Positions 30,477-39,356 of a stretch of DNA of 64,000 nucleotides are shown one piece after another. The DNA lies in contig NZ_JALPVL010000001.1 of assembly GCF_023544465.1 (NCBI RefSeq), forward strand, positions 62,001 through 126,000, written 5' to 3'. Made by a program: the position numbers and the translations under genes. The notes beneath the pieces were generated by a model. That model did no database searches, was not told the DNA's origin, and saw nothing but the letters and a program-made list of their open reading frames with translations. Source of the DNA: Paractinoplanes maris. Lineage in GTDB: Bacteria > Actinomycetota > Actinomycetes > Mycobacteriales > Micromonosporaceae. The first letter of the stretch is position 1; each line of letters begins with the position of its first letter.

Positions 30477-32165
30477 TCAGACTTCGACGACGGTGGGCAC
30501 GATCATCGGCCGGCGACGGTACGCGTCGTTGACCCACCGGCCGACCGTACGGCGTACGACCTGCTGCAACTGGTGGGTGTCGGTGATGCCGTCCTCGGCC
30601 GAGCGGTGCAGCGCGGCGGTCAGCAACGGGATCACCGGGTTGAACGCGTCGGGGTCCTCCGAGAAGCCCTTGGCCGAGATGTTCGGCTCGCCGACCACCT
30701 TGCCGGTCACCGAGTCGATCACCACGGTGGCCGAGATGAAGCCGCCGTCGCCCAGGATGCGCCGCTCGGTGAGCAACGACTCGCTGACGTCACCGACCGC
30801 GAGCCCGTCGACGTAGACATACCGGTTCTGCACCCGGCCGACGTGGCGGGCGTGACCCTCGACCAGGTCGACGACGTCACCGTCCTCGCAGAGCACGACC
30901 CGGTCGGCCGCGACCCCGGTCTCGACGCCGAGCTGGGCGTGAGCCCGCAGGTGACGCCACTCGCCGTGCACCGGCATGAGGTTGCTCGGGCGCACCACAT
31001 TGAGCAGGTAGCGCAGCTCGCCGGCCGGGGCGTGACCCGAGACGTGCACCTTGGCCGTCTCTTTGTGCACCACGGTGGCGCCGGCCCGGGACAGGCGGTT
31101 GATCACCCGGTAGACCGAGGTCTCGTTACCTGGTACGAGGGAACTGGCCAGCACGACCGTGTCGCCCGACTCGATCGTGATGTGCCGGTGGTCGCCGTTG
31201 GCCATGCGGCCGAGCGCGCTCATCGGCTCACCCTGCGAGCCGGTCGACATGAAGACGATCTCGTCGCCCGGCATCCTGGTCGCCTCGTCCAGGCTGACCA
31301 GCAGGCCGTCCGGGATGTTGAGCAGGCCGAGGTCGCGGGCGATGCCCATGTTGCGGACCATCGAGCGGCCGATCAGGGCCACCTTGCGCTCATACTCCCA
31401 GGCGGCGTCCATGACCTGCTGGACGCGGTGCACGTGGGAGGCGAAGCTGGCCACGATGATCCGGCCCTTGGCCTTGCCGAAGATCGAGCTGAGCACCGGG
31501 CCGATGTCGCGCTCGGGCGTCACGAAGCCCGGCACCTCGGCGTTGGTCGAGTCGGACAGCAGCAGGTCGACGCCCTCGGCCCCGAGCCGCGCGAAGCCGG
31601 CCAGGTCGGTGATGCGGCCGTCCAGCGGCACCTGGTCCATCTTGAAGTCGCCGGTGTGCAGGATCAGGCCGGCCGGGGTGCGCACGGCGACCGCCAGCGC
31701 GTCCGGGATCGAGTGGTTGACCGCGAAGAACTCGCAGCCGAACGGCCCGAGCTGCTCGGTCTGGCCCTCGCGCACGGTCAGCGTGTAGGGGTCGAGCCGG
31801 CGCTCGGCCAGCTTGGCCTCGACCAGCGCGAGCGTGAACTCCGAGCCGACCAGTGGGATGTCGGCCTTGTGGGCCAGCAGGTAGGGCACGGCGCCGATGT
31901 GGTCCTCGTGGCCGTGCGTGAGCACGATCGCCTGGACGTCGTCGAGACGGTCGAGGATCGGCGTGAAGTCGGGCAGGATCAGGTCGACGCCGGGCTGCTC
32001 CACATCGGGGAAGAGCACGCCGCAGTCGATGATCAGGAGCTTGCCGTCGAACTCGAGGACGGTCATGTTGCGGCCGATGGCCCCGAGGCCGCCCATCGGG
32101 ATGACGCGCAGGGCGCCCTCCGGCAGCGGGGGCGGCGGTTCCAGGTCCGCGTGGGCTTGACTCAT
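30477..32165 (-). CDS. rnj: ribonuclease J
   Basis: A 562-residue metallo-beta-lactamase-fold RNase with endo- and 5'-exonuclease activity in mRNA decay and rRNA maturation. The metal-binding motif THGHEDHIG (83-91) is intact, followed by a beta-CASP domain (SDSTNAEVPGF, FASHVHRVQQ, STGSQGEPMSAL) and HVSGHAPAGEL near residue 380, and a C-terminal domain. Length and motifs match actinobacterial RNase J (Rv2752c). The ATG at 32165 has a GGAAAG element further upstream. It follows dapA by 43 bases, the conserved dapA-rnj pair. Confidence 0.95.
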   Translation of the reverse strand: MSQAHADLEPPPPLPEGALRVIPMGGLGAIGRNMTVLEFDGKLLIIDCGVLFPDVEQPGVDLILPDFTPILDRLDDVQAIVLTHGHEDHIGAVPYLLAHKADIPLVGSEFTLALVEAKLAERRLDPYTLTVREGQTEQLGPFGCEFFAVNHSIPDALAVAVRTPAGLILHTGDFKMDQVPLDGRITDLAGFARLGAEGVDLLLSDSTNAEVPGFVTPERDIGPVLSSIFGKAKGRIIVASFASHVHRVQQVMDAAWEYERKVALIGRSMVRNMGIARDLGLLNIPDGLLVSLDEATRMPGDEIVFMSTGSQGEPMSALGRMANGDHRHITIESGDTVVLASSLVPGNETSVYRVINRLSRAGATVVHKETAKVHVSGHAPAGELRYLLNVVRPSNLMPVHGEWRHLRAHAQLGVETGVAADRVVLCEDGDVVDLVEGHARHVGRVQNRYVYVDGLAVGDVSESLLTERRILGDGGFISATVVIDSVTGKVVGEPNISAKGFSEDPDAFNPVIPLLTAALHRSAEDGITDTHQLQQVVRRTVGRWVNDAYRRRPMIVPTVVEV

Positions 32166-32208
32166 ATCGCGTTTATCTGTCTTTCCTCGTGTGTGCCGTC
32201 GCCGCCCG

Positions 32209-33102
32209 TTACAGGGCGATGCCGGCTGCGGCGGCGTCCTGGCGCAGCTGGTCGAGCTCGGCGCCGGTCGCCTCGACCAGCGGCGAGCGGACCGGGCCGG
32301 CCGGGCGGCCCTGTGCGTTGAGGCCCGCCTTGACCAGCATGGTGCCCGGAACCCGGAAGATGCCGGTGAACAGCGGCAAAGCCCGGCGGTGGGCGGCCAG
32401 AGCGGCGGCGTTGTCGCCACGCTCGAACGCCTCGATCATTTCTCGGGCCATCAGGCCGGTGAAGTGGGTGGAGGTGCCGACCAGGCCGACCCCGCCGATC
32501 GACAGCAGCGGCAGGGTGGCCGCGTCGTCGCCCGAGTAGTAGGCCAAGCCGGTGCGGCTCAGCACCCAGGAGCTGGCGATCAGGTCGCCCTTGGCGTCCT
32601 TGACCGCCACGATGCGGTCGTGCTCGGCGATGCGGCACATCGTCTCGGTGGCGATCGCCGTGCCGGCCCGGTGGGGGATGTCGTAGACCATCACCGGCAG
32701 GCCGACCGCGTCGGCCACGGTGAGGAAATGCTGGGCCACACCGGCCTGCGGCGGCTTGTTGTAATAAGGCGTCACGACCAGTACGCCGTGAGCGCCGGCC
32801 TTTTCGGCGGCGTGCGCCAGCTCGATCGTGTGGGCGGTGTTGTTGGTGCCGACCCCGGCGATGATCCGGGCCCGGTCGCCCACCGCGTCGACCACGGCGC
32901 GGAGCAGCGTTTCCTTCTCCGCGTCGGTGGTGGTCGGCGACTCACCGGTGGTGCCGCTGACGACGAGCGCGTCGTTGCGCTGCTCGTCGACCAGATAGGT
33001 GGCCAGTCTCGCCGCGCCCTCGACGTCGAGGGAGCCGTCGTGGGCGAACGGGGTGACCATGGCGGTCAGCAGCCGTCCGAAGGGTCGCGGGTCGTGCGTC
33101 AT
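32209..33102 (-). CDS. dapA: 4-hydroxy-tetrahydrodipicolinate synthase
   Basis: A 297-residue TIM-barrel aldolase that condenses pyruvate with aspartate semialdehyde in lysine/diaminopimelate synthesis. Schiff-base Lys is K168 (IVAVKDAKGD), with Tyr140 in VYDIP and the Thr pair GTTGES (50-55). All catalytic residues are present. ATG at 33102 with a GGGGGG element. dapB lies about 5 kb away in the window, and the diaminopimelate made is needed for peptidoglycan. Confidence 0.95.
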   Translation of the reverse strand: MTHDPRPFGRLLTAMVTPFAHDGSLDVEGAARLATYLVDEQRNDALVVSGTTGESPTTTDAEKETLLRAVVDAVGDRARIIAGVGTNNTAHTIELAHAAEKAGAHGVLVVTPYYNKPPQAGVAQHFLTVADAVGLPVMVYDIPHRAGTAIATETMCRIAEHDRIVAVKDAKGDLIASSWVLSRTGLAYYSGDDAATLPLLSIGGVGLVGTSTHFTGLMAREMIEAFERGDNAAALAAHRRALPLFTGIFRVPGTMLVKAGLNAQGRPAGPVRSPLVEATGAELDQLRQDAAAAGIAL

Positions 33103-33128
33103 GCCCCCCAACCTATCGGACGACCCGC

Positions 33129-33704
33129 TCAGACGTAGAGCGCGGTGAACGGGGCCCAGGGCAGGTTGCGCAGCACGCTCCAGACGCCCCACACAGCGAC
33201 GAAGGTGATCAGGACCGCCGGGCTCAGGTTGAGCTGGGGCAGGTCCCACTTGAAGAGGCGCTTGGCGGCCCAGGCCACATACAGATAGAGCAGGAACGGC
33301 ACGGCGAACGTGAACAGCGCGTGGTGGCGGGCGGCGGCGGGGAGGTCGCCATGCAGCAGATACCACGCCGCGCGGGTGCCTCCGCAGCCCGGGCAGACGA
33401 AACCAGTGGTGTATTTGAGCAGGCAGGTGGGGGCGTCACCGGCGCCGGCCTCGGCCGGATGGGTCGCCAGCGTGTAACCGACGGCGCCGCCCATGCAGAC
33501 CAGCAGCGCGACCGGGGCGGCCCAGATCGGCGACCTGGTCCAGACCCGCTGGACGAAGCGGGTGACCCGGTCGGGCTCGTGCTGGGCCTGCTGCCGCGCG
33601 TAATAGGCCAGCCACTCGGGCGGCACCGGCGGACCCTGCACCGGCTGGTCGTCGAGCCACGGACGGGCAGTGTCCGGCGTGGTGGCGGCGCTCATGAGCG
33701 CCAC
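33129..33704 (-). CDS. DUF2752 membrane protein
   Basis: A 191-residue protein with a Pro-rich cytoplasmic N-terminus and three hydrophobic segments (about 60-78, 125-145, 158-178). The DUF2752 signature CPGCGGTRAAWYLLHGD lies between the first two, with a further upstream Cys (TCLLKYTTGFVC). Function unknown; the CxxC-like pair suggests redox or metal binding. GTG start at 33704; an internal ATG three codons on is an alternative. It runs in the same direction as dapA with a 26-base gap, so it may share the transcript. Confidence 0.8.
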   Translation of the reverse strand: MALMSAATTPDTARPWLDDQPVQGPPVPPEWLAYYARQQAQHEPDRVTRFVQRVWTRSPIWAAPVALLVCMGGAVGYTLATHPAEAGAGDAPTCLLKYTTGFVCPGCGGTRAAWYLLHGDLPAAARHHALFTFAVPFLLYLYVAWAAKRLFKWDLPQLNLSPAVLITFVAVWGVWSVLRNLPWAPFTALYV

Positions 33705-33795
33705 GGTACACCCGCGCTGCCCCGCTCCTCCGGGCCCGCGGATCTTGCGGATGCACTGACCCGCCGGACCGCTCCGCGCGCCAGGACCGCGTCTG

Positions 33796-35019
33796 TCAGC
33801 CGGACTGCGCCTTCAGCGCCGCGGCCAGTGGGCCCGCGAAATCGCCTCGCCCCGGGGTGGCGATGCGCTCCAGACCCAGCCACCCGGCCAGCCGGTGGAG
33901 CTCGGCGGCGAGCGCGGCGGCCGTCTCGTCCGGCTCGGCCCCGGGCTCGAGCCAGGCCGCCGGGACGAGCAGCTCACCGGTCCTGCGGTCAGCCTTCAGG
34001 TCGACCCGGGCCGCCAACTGGTCGCCGAGCAGGAACGGCAGCACGTAATAGCCGTAGAGCCGCTGGGCGGCCGGCACGTAGATCTCGATGCGGTAATTCA
34101 TGCCGAACAGCCGCTCGGTGCGCCCACGCTCCCAGATCAGCGGGTCGAACGGGCTGACCAGCGTGGCCGCGCGGACCCAGCGGGGCAGTTTGGCCTGGTG
34201 GTGCAGATAGGTCGGCTGCCTCCAGCCCGGCACGCTTACCGGGAGCAGCACCTGATCGTCGACCAGCTCGGCCACGGCCCGCTTGAAGCCGTCGACCGGG
34301 AGGCGGAAATAATCCCGCAGCTCGGGCTCGGCGGCCACCCCGAGCGCCCGCGCGGAGATCTCGACCAGAGCCCGGAAGGCGTCGGGCTCGGCCGGGGTCG
34401 GCGCGTTGAGCACGGCCTGGGGCAGCACCCGCTCGGTCAAGTCGTAACGCCGGGCGAACGACGTGGTGCGCTCGGCGGCGGTGATCTGGCCGGTGTAGAA
34501 CAGCCACTCGAGTGCCTGCTTGACCGACGACCAGTTCCACCCCCAGTGATCGGTGCGGCGGGGCTCGTCGTGCTCGATCTCGGCCGCGGTGATCGGGCCG
34601 CGGGCGCGCACCACGTCGAGCACCCGGGCGACCAGCTCGGGCTGCTCCTGCCCGACCCGGCGCATGCCGCCCCAGGCCAGCTCGCCGGCCCGGGCCATCC
34701 GCCAGCGGAACAGCGGCTGCAGATCGGTGGTGATCAGCGACGCCTCGTGACCCCAGAACTCGAACAGATCACGGGGTTTGCGGTAGGCCGCCCGATCGAG
34801 CAGCTCCACCGGATAGGGGCCGAGCCGGCTGTAGAGCGGCATGAAGTGGGCGCGCTGCAGAACGTTGACCGAGTCCATCTGGATCAGGTGGACCCGGCGC
34901 AGCACACGCCGCAGATGGCGCAGGTCGGTCGCGCCGCCCGGCTTGGCGTCGGCGAACCCCTGCGCGGCCAGCGTGACGCGGCGGGCCTGCGCGACGGAGA
35001 GCGAGTCTGGGAGAGCCAT
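33796..35019 (-). CDS. YcaQ/AlkX-type winged-helix DNA glycosylase
   Basis: A 407-residue HTH_42/YcaQ family protein. The catalytic QxD motif is visible in LIQMDSVNVLQRAHFMPLYSRLG (Q47, D49), with EFWGHEASL and later SPFDPLIWERGRTERLFGMNYRIEIY, all typical of the family. Escherichia coli YcaQ (AlkX) unhooks DNA interstrand crosslinks and removes bulky alkyl lesions. No helix-turn-helix regulator role is known despite the domain name. ATG at 35019. It is divergent from the GNAT gene (67 bp), away from known repair partners. Confidence 0.88.
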   Translation of the reverse strand: MALPDSLSVAQARRVTLAAQGFADAKPGGATDLRHLRRVLRRVHLIQMDSVNVLQRAHFMPLYSRLGPYPVELLDRAAYRKPRDLFEFWGHEASLITTDLQPLFRWRMARAGELAWGGMRRVGQEQPELVARVLDVVRARGPITAAEIEHDEPRRTDHWGWNWSSVKQALEWLFYTGQITAAERTTSFARRYDLTERVLPQAVLNAPTPAEPDAFRALVEISARALGVAAEPELRDYFRLPVDGFKRAVAELVDDQVLLPVSVPGWRQPTYLHHQAKLPRWVRAATLVSPFDPLIWERGRTERLFGMNYRIEIYVPAAQRLYGYYVLPFLLGDQLAARVDLKADRRTGELLVPAAWLEPGAEPDETAAALAAELHRLAGWLGLERIATPGRGDFAGPLAAALKAQSG

Positions 35020-35086
35020 CGTCGAGCACGGTAAAGCAGGGGTACGACAAAATCACGGCCCGGCGAGGGCTCTGTAGGCTCCCCGC

Positions 35087-35650
35087 ATGGCAATCGGCTT
35101 CGTCCGTCCCGCGCGCCCCGGCGACGCCGCGGAGATCGCCCGCATCCAGCTCGCCACGTGGCGCACGGCGTATCGGCGCATGTTCCCGGCCCACGTGCTG
35201 GCCAACCTCGACGAGGGTTATCTGGCCCGGGGCTGGAGCGAGGCGATCGAGCAGCCGCCGTCCGAGCGGCACTGGGTGCTGATCGCGGTCGAGCAGAGTG
35301 AGACCAGCTCGTTCACGGTCGGCTTCGCGGCGGCCGGGCCGGCCGACGAGCAGGCGCTGGCGCCCGAGGAGCCGCCGCTGCCGGCCGGGGTCGCCGCGAT
35401 CACCGATCTGCTGGTCGAGCCCCGGTGGGGGCGGCGAGGGCACGGCAGCCGGCTGCTCTCGGCCGCGGTTGCCCACTGGCAGGAGGACGGCTACACCCAC
35501 GCCGTGGCCTGGGCCTACGAGCAGGACAAGGTCATGCAGAAGTTCCTGGGCTCGGCCGGCTGGGAGCCGGACGGCGCCGGGCGGGCGCTCGACGTGGACG
35601 ACATGCTCGTCCCCCAGCTGCGGCTGCACGTGGCGCTGGGCGGAGAATAG
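35087..35650 (+). CDS. GNAT-family N-acetyltransferase
   Basis: A 187-residue GCN5-related acetyltransferase. It begins IGFVRPARPGDAAEIARIQ and has the acetyl-CoA binding motif A as VEPRWGRRGHGSRLLSAAV (about 112-130), then YEQDKVMQKFLGSAGWE. Substrate unknown. The DCC oxidoreductase gene starts four bases after its stop, so they are probably cotranscribed. Confidence 0.85.
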   Translation: MAIGFVRPARPGDAAEIARIQLATWRTAYRRMFPAHVLANLDEGYLARGWSEAIEQPPSERHWVLIAVEQSETSSFTVGFAAAGPADEQALAPEEPPLPAGVAAITDLLVEPRWGRRGHGSRLLSAAVAHWQEDGYTHAVAWAYEQDKVMQKFLGSAGWEPDGAGRALDVDDMLVPQLRLHVALGGE

Positions 35651-35654
35651 ATTC

Positions 35655-36059
35655 GTGACCACGCCGACCTTCGTCTATGACGGTGACTGCTCGTTCTGCT
35701 CGACGTGCGCGGAGTTCATCGAGAAGCGCATCCCGACGCACGCCCGGGTGATTCCGTGGCAGTTCGCCGACCTCGACGCGCTCGGGCTGACGGTCGAGCA
35801 GTGCGAGGAAGCGGTGCAGTGGGTCGGCGCCGACGGCACAACCGCCGCCGGCCCGGACGCGATCGCCCTGATGCTGCGCGACGCAGGCCGATTCTGGCAG
35901 CTCGCGGGGGGCGCGCTGCAGATCGGCCCGGTGCGGCTGGCCGCCTGGCCGGCCTACCGCTGGGTCGCCCAGCACCGCCACATGCTGCCCGGCGGCACCG
36001 CCGCCTGCTCCCTCCCCCAGGCCCAGCGCGACGCCCTCTACGGCACCGGCGCCGTTTAA
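35655..36059 (+). CDS. DCC-family (DUF393) thiol-disulfide oxidoreductase
   Basis: A 134-residue protein starting VTTPTFVYDGDCSFCSTCAEF, the DCC signature with CxxC at 12-15, followed by the helical remainder. Family members are often encoded with HTTM-type membrane proteins, and one is encoded convergently just downstream. The last codons (ALYGTGA-V-stop) are the first units of the minisatellite, so the C-terminus comes from repeat sequence; downstream units carry the same frame with TAA in place of TAC. GTG start at 35655. Confidence 0.85.
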   Translation: MTTPTFVYDGDCSFCSTCAEFIEKRIPTHARVIPWQFADLDALGLTVEQCEEAVQWVGADGTTAAGPDAIALMLRDAGRFWQLAGGALQIGPVRLAAWPAYRWVAQHRHMLPGGTAACSLPQAQRDALYGTGAV

Positions 36060-36241
36060 GACACCGGCTCCGGCGCCCTCTAAGACACCGGCTCCGGCGC
36101 CCTCTAAGACACCGGCTCCGGCGCCCTTTACGGCACCGGCTCCGGCCGCCCTCCACGGCACCGGCTCGGGCGCCCTTTACGGCACGGCTCGGGCGCCCTT
36201 TACGGCACGGCTCGGGCGCCCTCTACGGCACCGGCTCCGGC
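36033..36241. repeat. 24-bp minisatellite shared by two convergent gene ends
   Basis: Nine tandem units of the 24-bp sequence GCCCTCTACGGCACCGGCTCCGGC and variants, two being 23 bp. Units 1 and 2 form the 3' end of the DCC gene, and unit 9 holds the stop and last codons of the convergent HTTM gene. Eight codons per unit keep one frame (Ala-Leu-Tyr-Gly-Thr-Gly-Ser-Gly); units 2-4 have TAA for the Tyr codon. The 163 bases between the two stops are entirely repeat. Confidence 0.95.
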
Positions 36242-37080
36242 GCCTGAGTCACCGCCGGGGTGCGGCCCAGCCGGCGGCGGGCCCAGTCGACCGGGCGCAC
36301 GCGCTCGAGCGACAGGAAGCTCGCCATGGCCACCAGGTGCGGGGCGAACGAGATGGTGATCATCGAGAACGTCATCAGGTGGAACGAGTAGAAGAAGACG
36401 ACGCCCAGCCAGCGGAAGCGCTGCGGCACCACGAAGATCAGCGGGCTGAGCAGCTCGAACAGGATGATGCCGGCCTGGGCGGCGATCAGCAGGCCGGGGA
36501 TCACGGCGATCTCGTCGGCCAGCCAGGTGCCCCGGCGGATGATCGCCTGGGCCAGCACGGCGCTGGTCACCCAGTCGATGCCGCCGAACCGCAGCTTGGC
36601 CCACGCGGCCAGGAAATAGGTGCAGACCACGGCGATCTGGGTGACCCGCAACGCCCAGCCGGCCGCCTCGCTCAGCGTCCGGTCACCGAACCGGGCCCGG
36701 CCGACGGTGGGTAGCACCGCCAGCGCCACGAGCAGGCCGACCCGGTCGTGGTCGACCTTGCCGTAGCTCATCGCGATGATCATCCACTCCAGGTAGAGCG
36801 CGAAGACCGCCCAGCCCAGGATGCGCGGCGCGCGGCCGGTCGCGGCGACGAGGGAGAGCACGATCAGCGCCCAGAACACCGCCCACACGAGTGAGTGGGT
36901 CGGCGTCGGCAGGGGCAGGACGCGACCGATCAGGAGTGGCTCGTAGAGATCGCCGGGAGTGTTGGCGTGCGAGCGGACCCAGGGCGTGAAGACGACCAGG
37001 TCGAGGACCACGAAGACGTAGACCACCGTGCGGAAGGCGGCGATCCGCCCGAGCGGCACCGGCGCGAACAGCCATTTCAT
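36223..37080 (-). CDS. HTTM-domain membrane protein (vitamin K-dependent carboxylase-like)
   Basis: A 285-residue polytopic protein with about eight hydrophobic segments. The HTTM (horizontally transferred transmembrane) pattern is seen in PLGRIAAFRTVVYVFVVLDL, YLAEWMIIA-like LYLEWMIIAMSYG, CTYFLAAWAKLRFGG and FFYSFHLMTFSMITISFAPHL. ATG at 37080 overlaps the upstream stop in ATGA. Its last residues (PEPVP) derive from the minisatellite. HTTM proteins resemble gamma-glutamyl carboxylase and often go with DCC-family redox proteins. Function unproven. Confidence 0.85.
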   Translation of the reverse strand: MKWLFAPVPLGRIAAFRTVVYVFVVLDLVVFTPWVRSHANTPGDLYEPLLIGRVLPLPTPTHSLVWAVFWALIVLSLVAATGRAPRILGWAVFALYLEWMIIAMSYGKVDHDRVGLLVALAVLPTVGRARFGDRTLSEAAGWALRVTQIAVVCTYFLAAWAKLRFGGIDWVTSAVLAQAIIRRGTWLADEIAVIPGLLIAAQAGIILFELLSPLIFVVPQRFRWLGVVFFYSFHLMTFSMITISFAPHLVAMASFLSLERVRPVDWARRRLGRTPAVTQAPEPVP

Positions 37081-37514
37081 GGGCGGGTCCACTCGGCGAC
37101 GGTCTCGTCCCACGACTGGCCGGTCGGGCGGGCGTGCTCGATGCCGTGCCAGCGCACCACGATGCGGACCGTGCGCAGCGGCGCGGCGCCGGGCGAGTGT
37201 TCCTCGTACGCCGTGGCGACCCGGCCCAGGCGGGCCGGATCATCAACGTACGCCTGCTGCTGGCCCTCGATCTCGGCCCGCCGGAGGCCGCTGTTGCCCT
37301 CGGTGATCGCCACCGTGCGACCGTCGGTGTCGACGCCCTCGACGCGGGTGTCGCGAGCTGCCCCGTTGGGGTCGGGCGCCGTCGAATACATCCGGAACGG
37401 CCCGAACGGGAAATCGTCGTCGGTGCCCCACAGGGTGCCGGCGAGCAGCAGCGCCCCGGCGACCAGGGTGGCGAGCACCCGGACGCGGCGGCCGCCTGCG
37501 GATAGCTGGTTCAC
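37077..37514 (-). CDS. membrane-anchored protein of unknown function next to HTTM
   Basis: A 145-residue protein: short basic N-terminus, one hydrophobic anchor (about 14-30), then a periplasmic/exported domain beginning GTDDDFPFGPFRMYSTAPDPNG and ending DETVAEWTRP. Small proteins carrying an FPFGPFRMYS-like motif commonly sit beside HTTM genes in actinobacteria, but I cannot give a family name. GTG at 37514 chosen; an in-frame start 25 codons earlier has no supporting features. It overlaps the HTTM start by four bases. Confidence 0.7.
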   Translation of the reverse strand: MNQLSAGGRRVRVLATLVAGALLLAGTLWGTDDDFPFGPFRMYSTAPDPNGAARDTRVEGVDTDGRTVAITEGNSGLRRAEIEGQQQAYVDDPARLGRVATAYEEHSPGAAPLRTVRIVVRWHGIEHARPTGQSWDETVAEWTRP

Positions 37515-37608
37515 AGCAGGCAACCTATCCGTTGCCGTCCAACCCAGGGGGATCACCTGCCGCGTCGACTTCACCGACGGCGAGCTCACCGGCCTGCCGG
37601 ACGAGATC

Positions 37609-38376
<768 letters not shown>

Positions 38377-39354
38377 TTAGTCCGCCGGGACGGTCGGCCT
38401 CCGCCGGGCCCACCAGCGTTCGGCGAACGCCACCGCCGCGAACACCGCGCCGACATAGAGCCAGCCCACGAACACGTCGATCACGTAGTGCTCGCCCGTG
38501 TAGACCAGGGTGAAGGTCATGGCCAGCGGATAGGCCAGCAGCAGCGGCCACCAGCGCTTGCGGACCATCGGCAGGAAGAAGGCGACGGCCATCATCGCGT
38601 ACGCGGTGTGCAGGGACGGCATGGCGGCCACCGGGTTGGACTGGTGCACCTGCAGGGCGTTCAGGGTGTTGCCCGCGCCGTGCAGGCCGATCACGTCGAG
38701 GCCGCGCGACGAGAACCGCTCGACGTGGTCGGGCAGGTAGCCGTACTGGGAGGCCCACCACGGCGGCGCCGCCGGGTAGAGGAAATACGTGATCAGGCCG
38801 GCCATGCTCAGCGTGATCCAGCGGCGGATGAACCGGTAGGACACGGCGCGGTTGCGGACCCACAGCACCACGGCCACCGTCGGCACGGTGAGGAAGTGCG
38901 AGATGTACACCAGCGTGGTGACCACCTCCCACCAGGGGACGTGCTTGGCGTCGTACAGGTGCTCCTGCAGCCAGACCGTGGGCACCTTGCCGTCGGTGAG
39001 CCAGCCGAACATGGCCTCGTCGGCGTCGATCAGCGGGAGGACGTGCGGATCGAAGAGCCGGTCGGCGGCCCCGCGGGAGATGTTGTAGAACACCAGCACC
39101 AGCACGACCGGACCCCAGTCGCGCAGGAACAGCAGGTGCTCGCGCCAGGGCAGATAGTTGCGCCAGGCGATCGTGGCCAGCCACAGCCAGCCGAAGGCGG
39201 TGACCGGGTCACTGGTCGGCACACCGACGAGCCACACGAAGACCGCGAAGGCCGCCGCCCACACCGTCATGCCGATGATCCGGCGCTTGCGCTGCTCCGG
39301 CGTCACGGCGGGGGTGGGCGGCGGTGAGGTCTCCAGCGTCGTCACGGGGTCCAA
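38377..39354 (-). CDS. PAP2-type phosphatase/phosphotransferase membrane protein
   Basis: A 325-residue protein with six or so transmembrane segments and the PAP2 signature AAMPSLHTAYA (about 244-254) followed 35 residues later by GEHYVIDVFVG. The longer N-terminal part resembles inositol phosphorylceramide synthase-like PAP2 proteins (AUR1 type). It would act on lipid phosphates or isoprenyl phosphates. The start is unsure: TTG at 39354 overlapping the M16 gene end, or GTG at 39345. It lies between dapB and the M16 gene, all in one direction. Confidence 0.8.
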   Translation of the reverse strand: MDPVTTLETSPPPTPAVTPEQRKRRIIGMTVWAAAFAVFVWLVGVPTSDPVTAFGWLWLATIAWRNYLPWREHLLFLRDWGPVVLVLVFYNISRGAADRLFDPHVLPLIDADEAMFGWLTDGKVPTVWLQEHLYDAKHVPWWEVVTTLVYISHFLTVPTVAVVLWVRNRAVSYRFIRRWITLSMAGLITYFLYPAAPPWWASQYGYLPDHVERFSSRGLDVIGLHGAGNTLNALQVHQSNPVAAMPSLHTAYAMMAVAFFLPMVRKRWWPLLLAYPLAMTFTLVYTGEHYVIDVFVGWLYVGAVFAAVAFAERWWARRRPTVPAD

Positions 39355-39356
39355 GG

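Noticed and set aside
36060-36222. Small proteins encoded by the open frames through the 24-bp repeat
   Set aside because: Frames consist only of repeat-encoded residues without ribosome binding sites.
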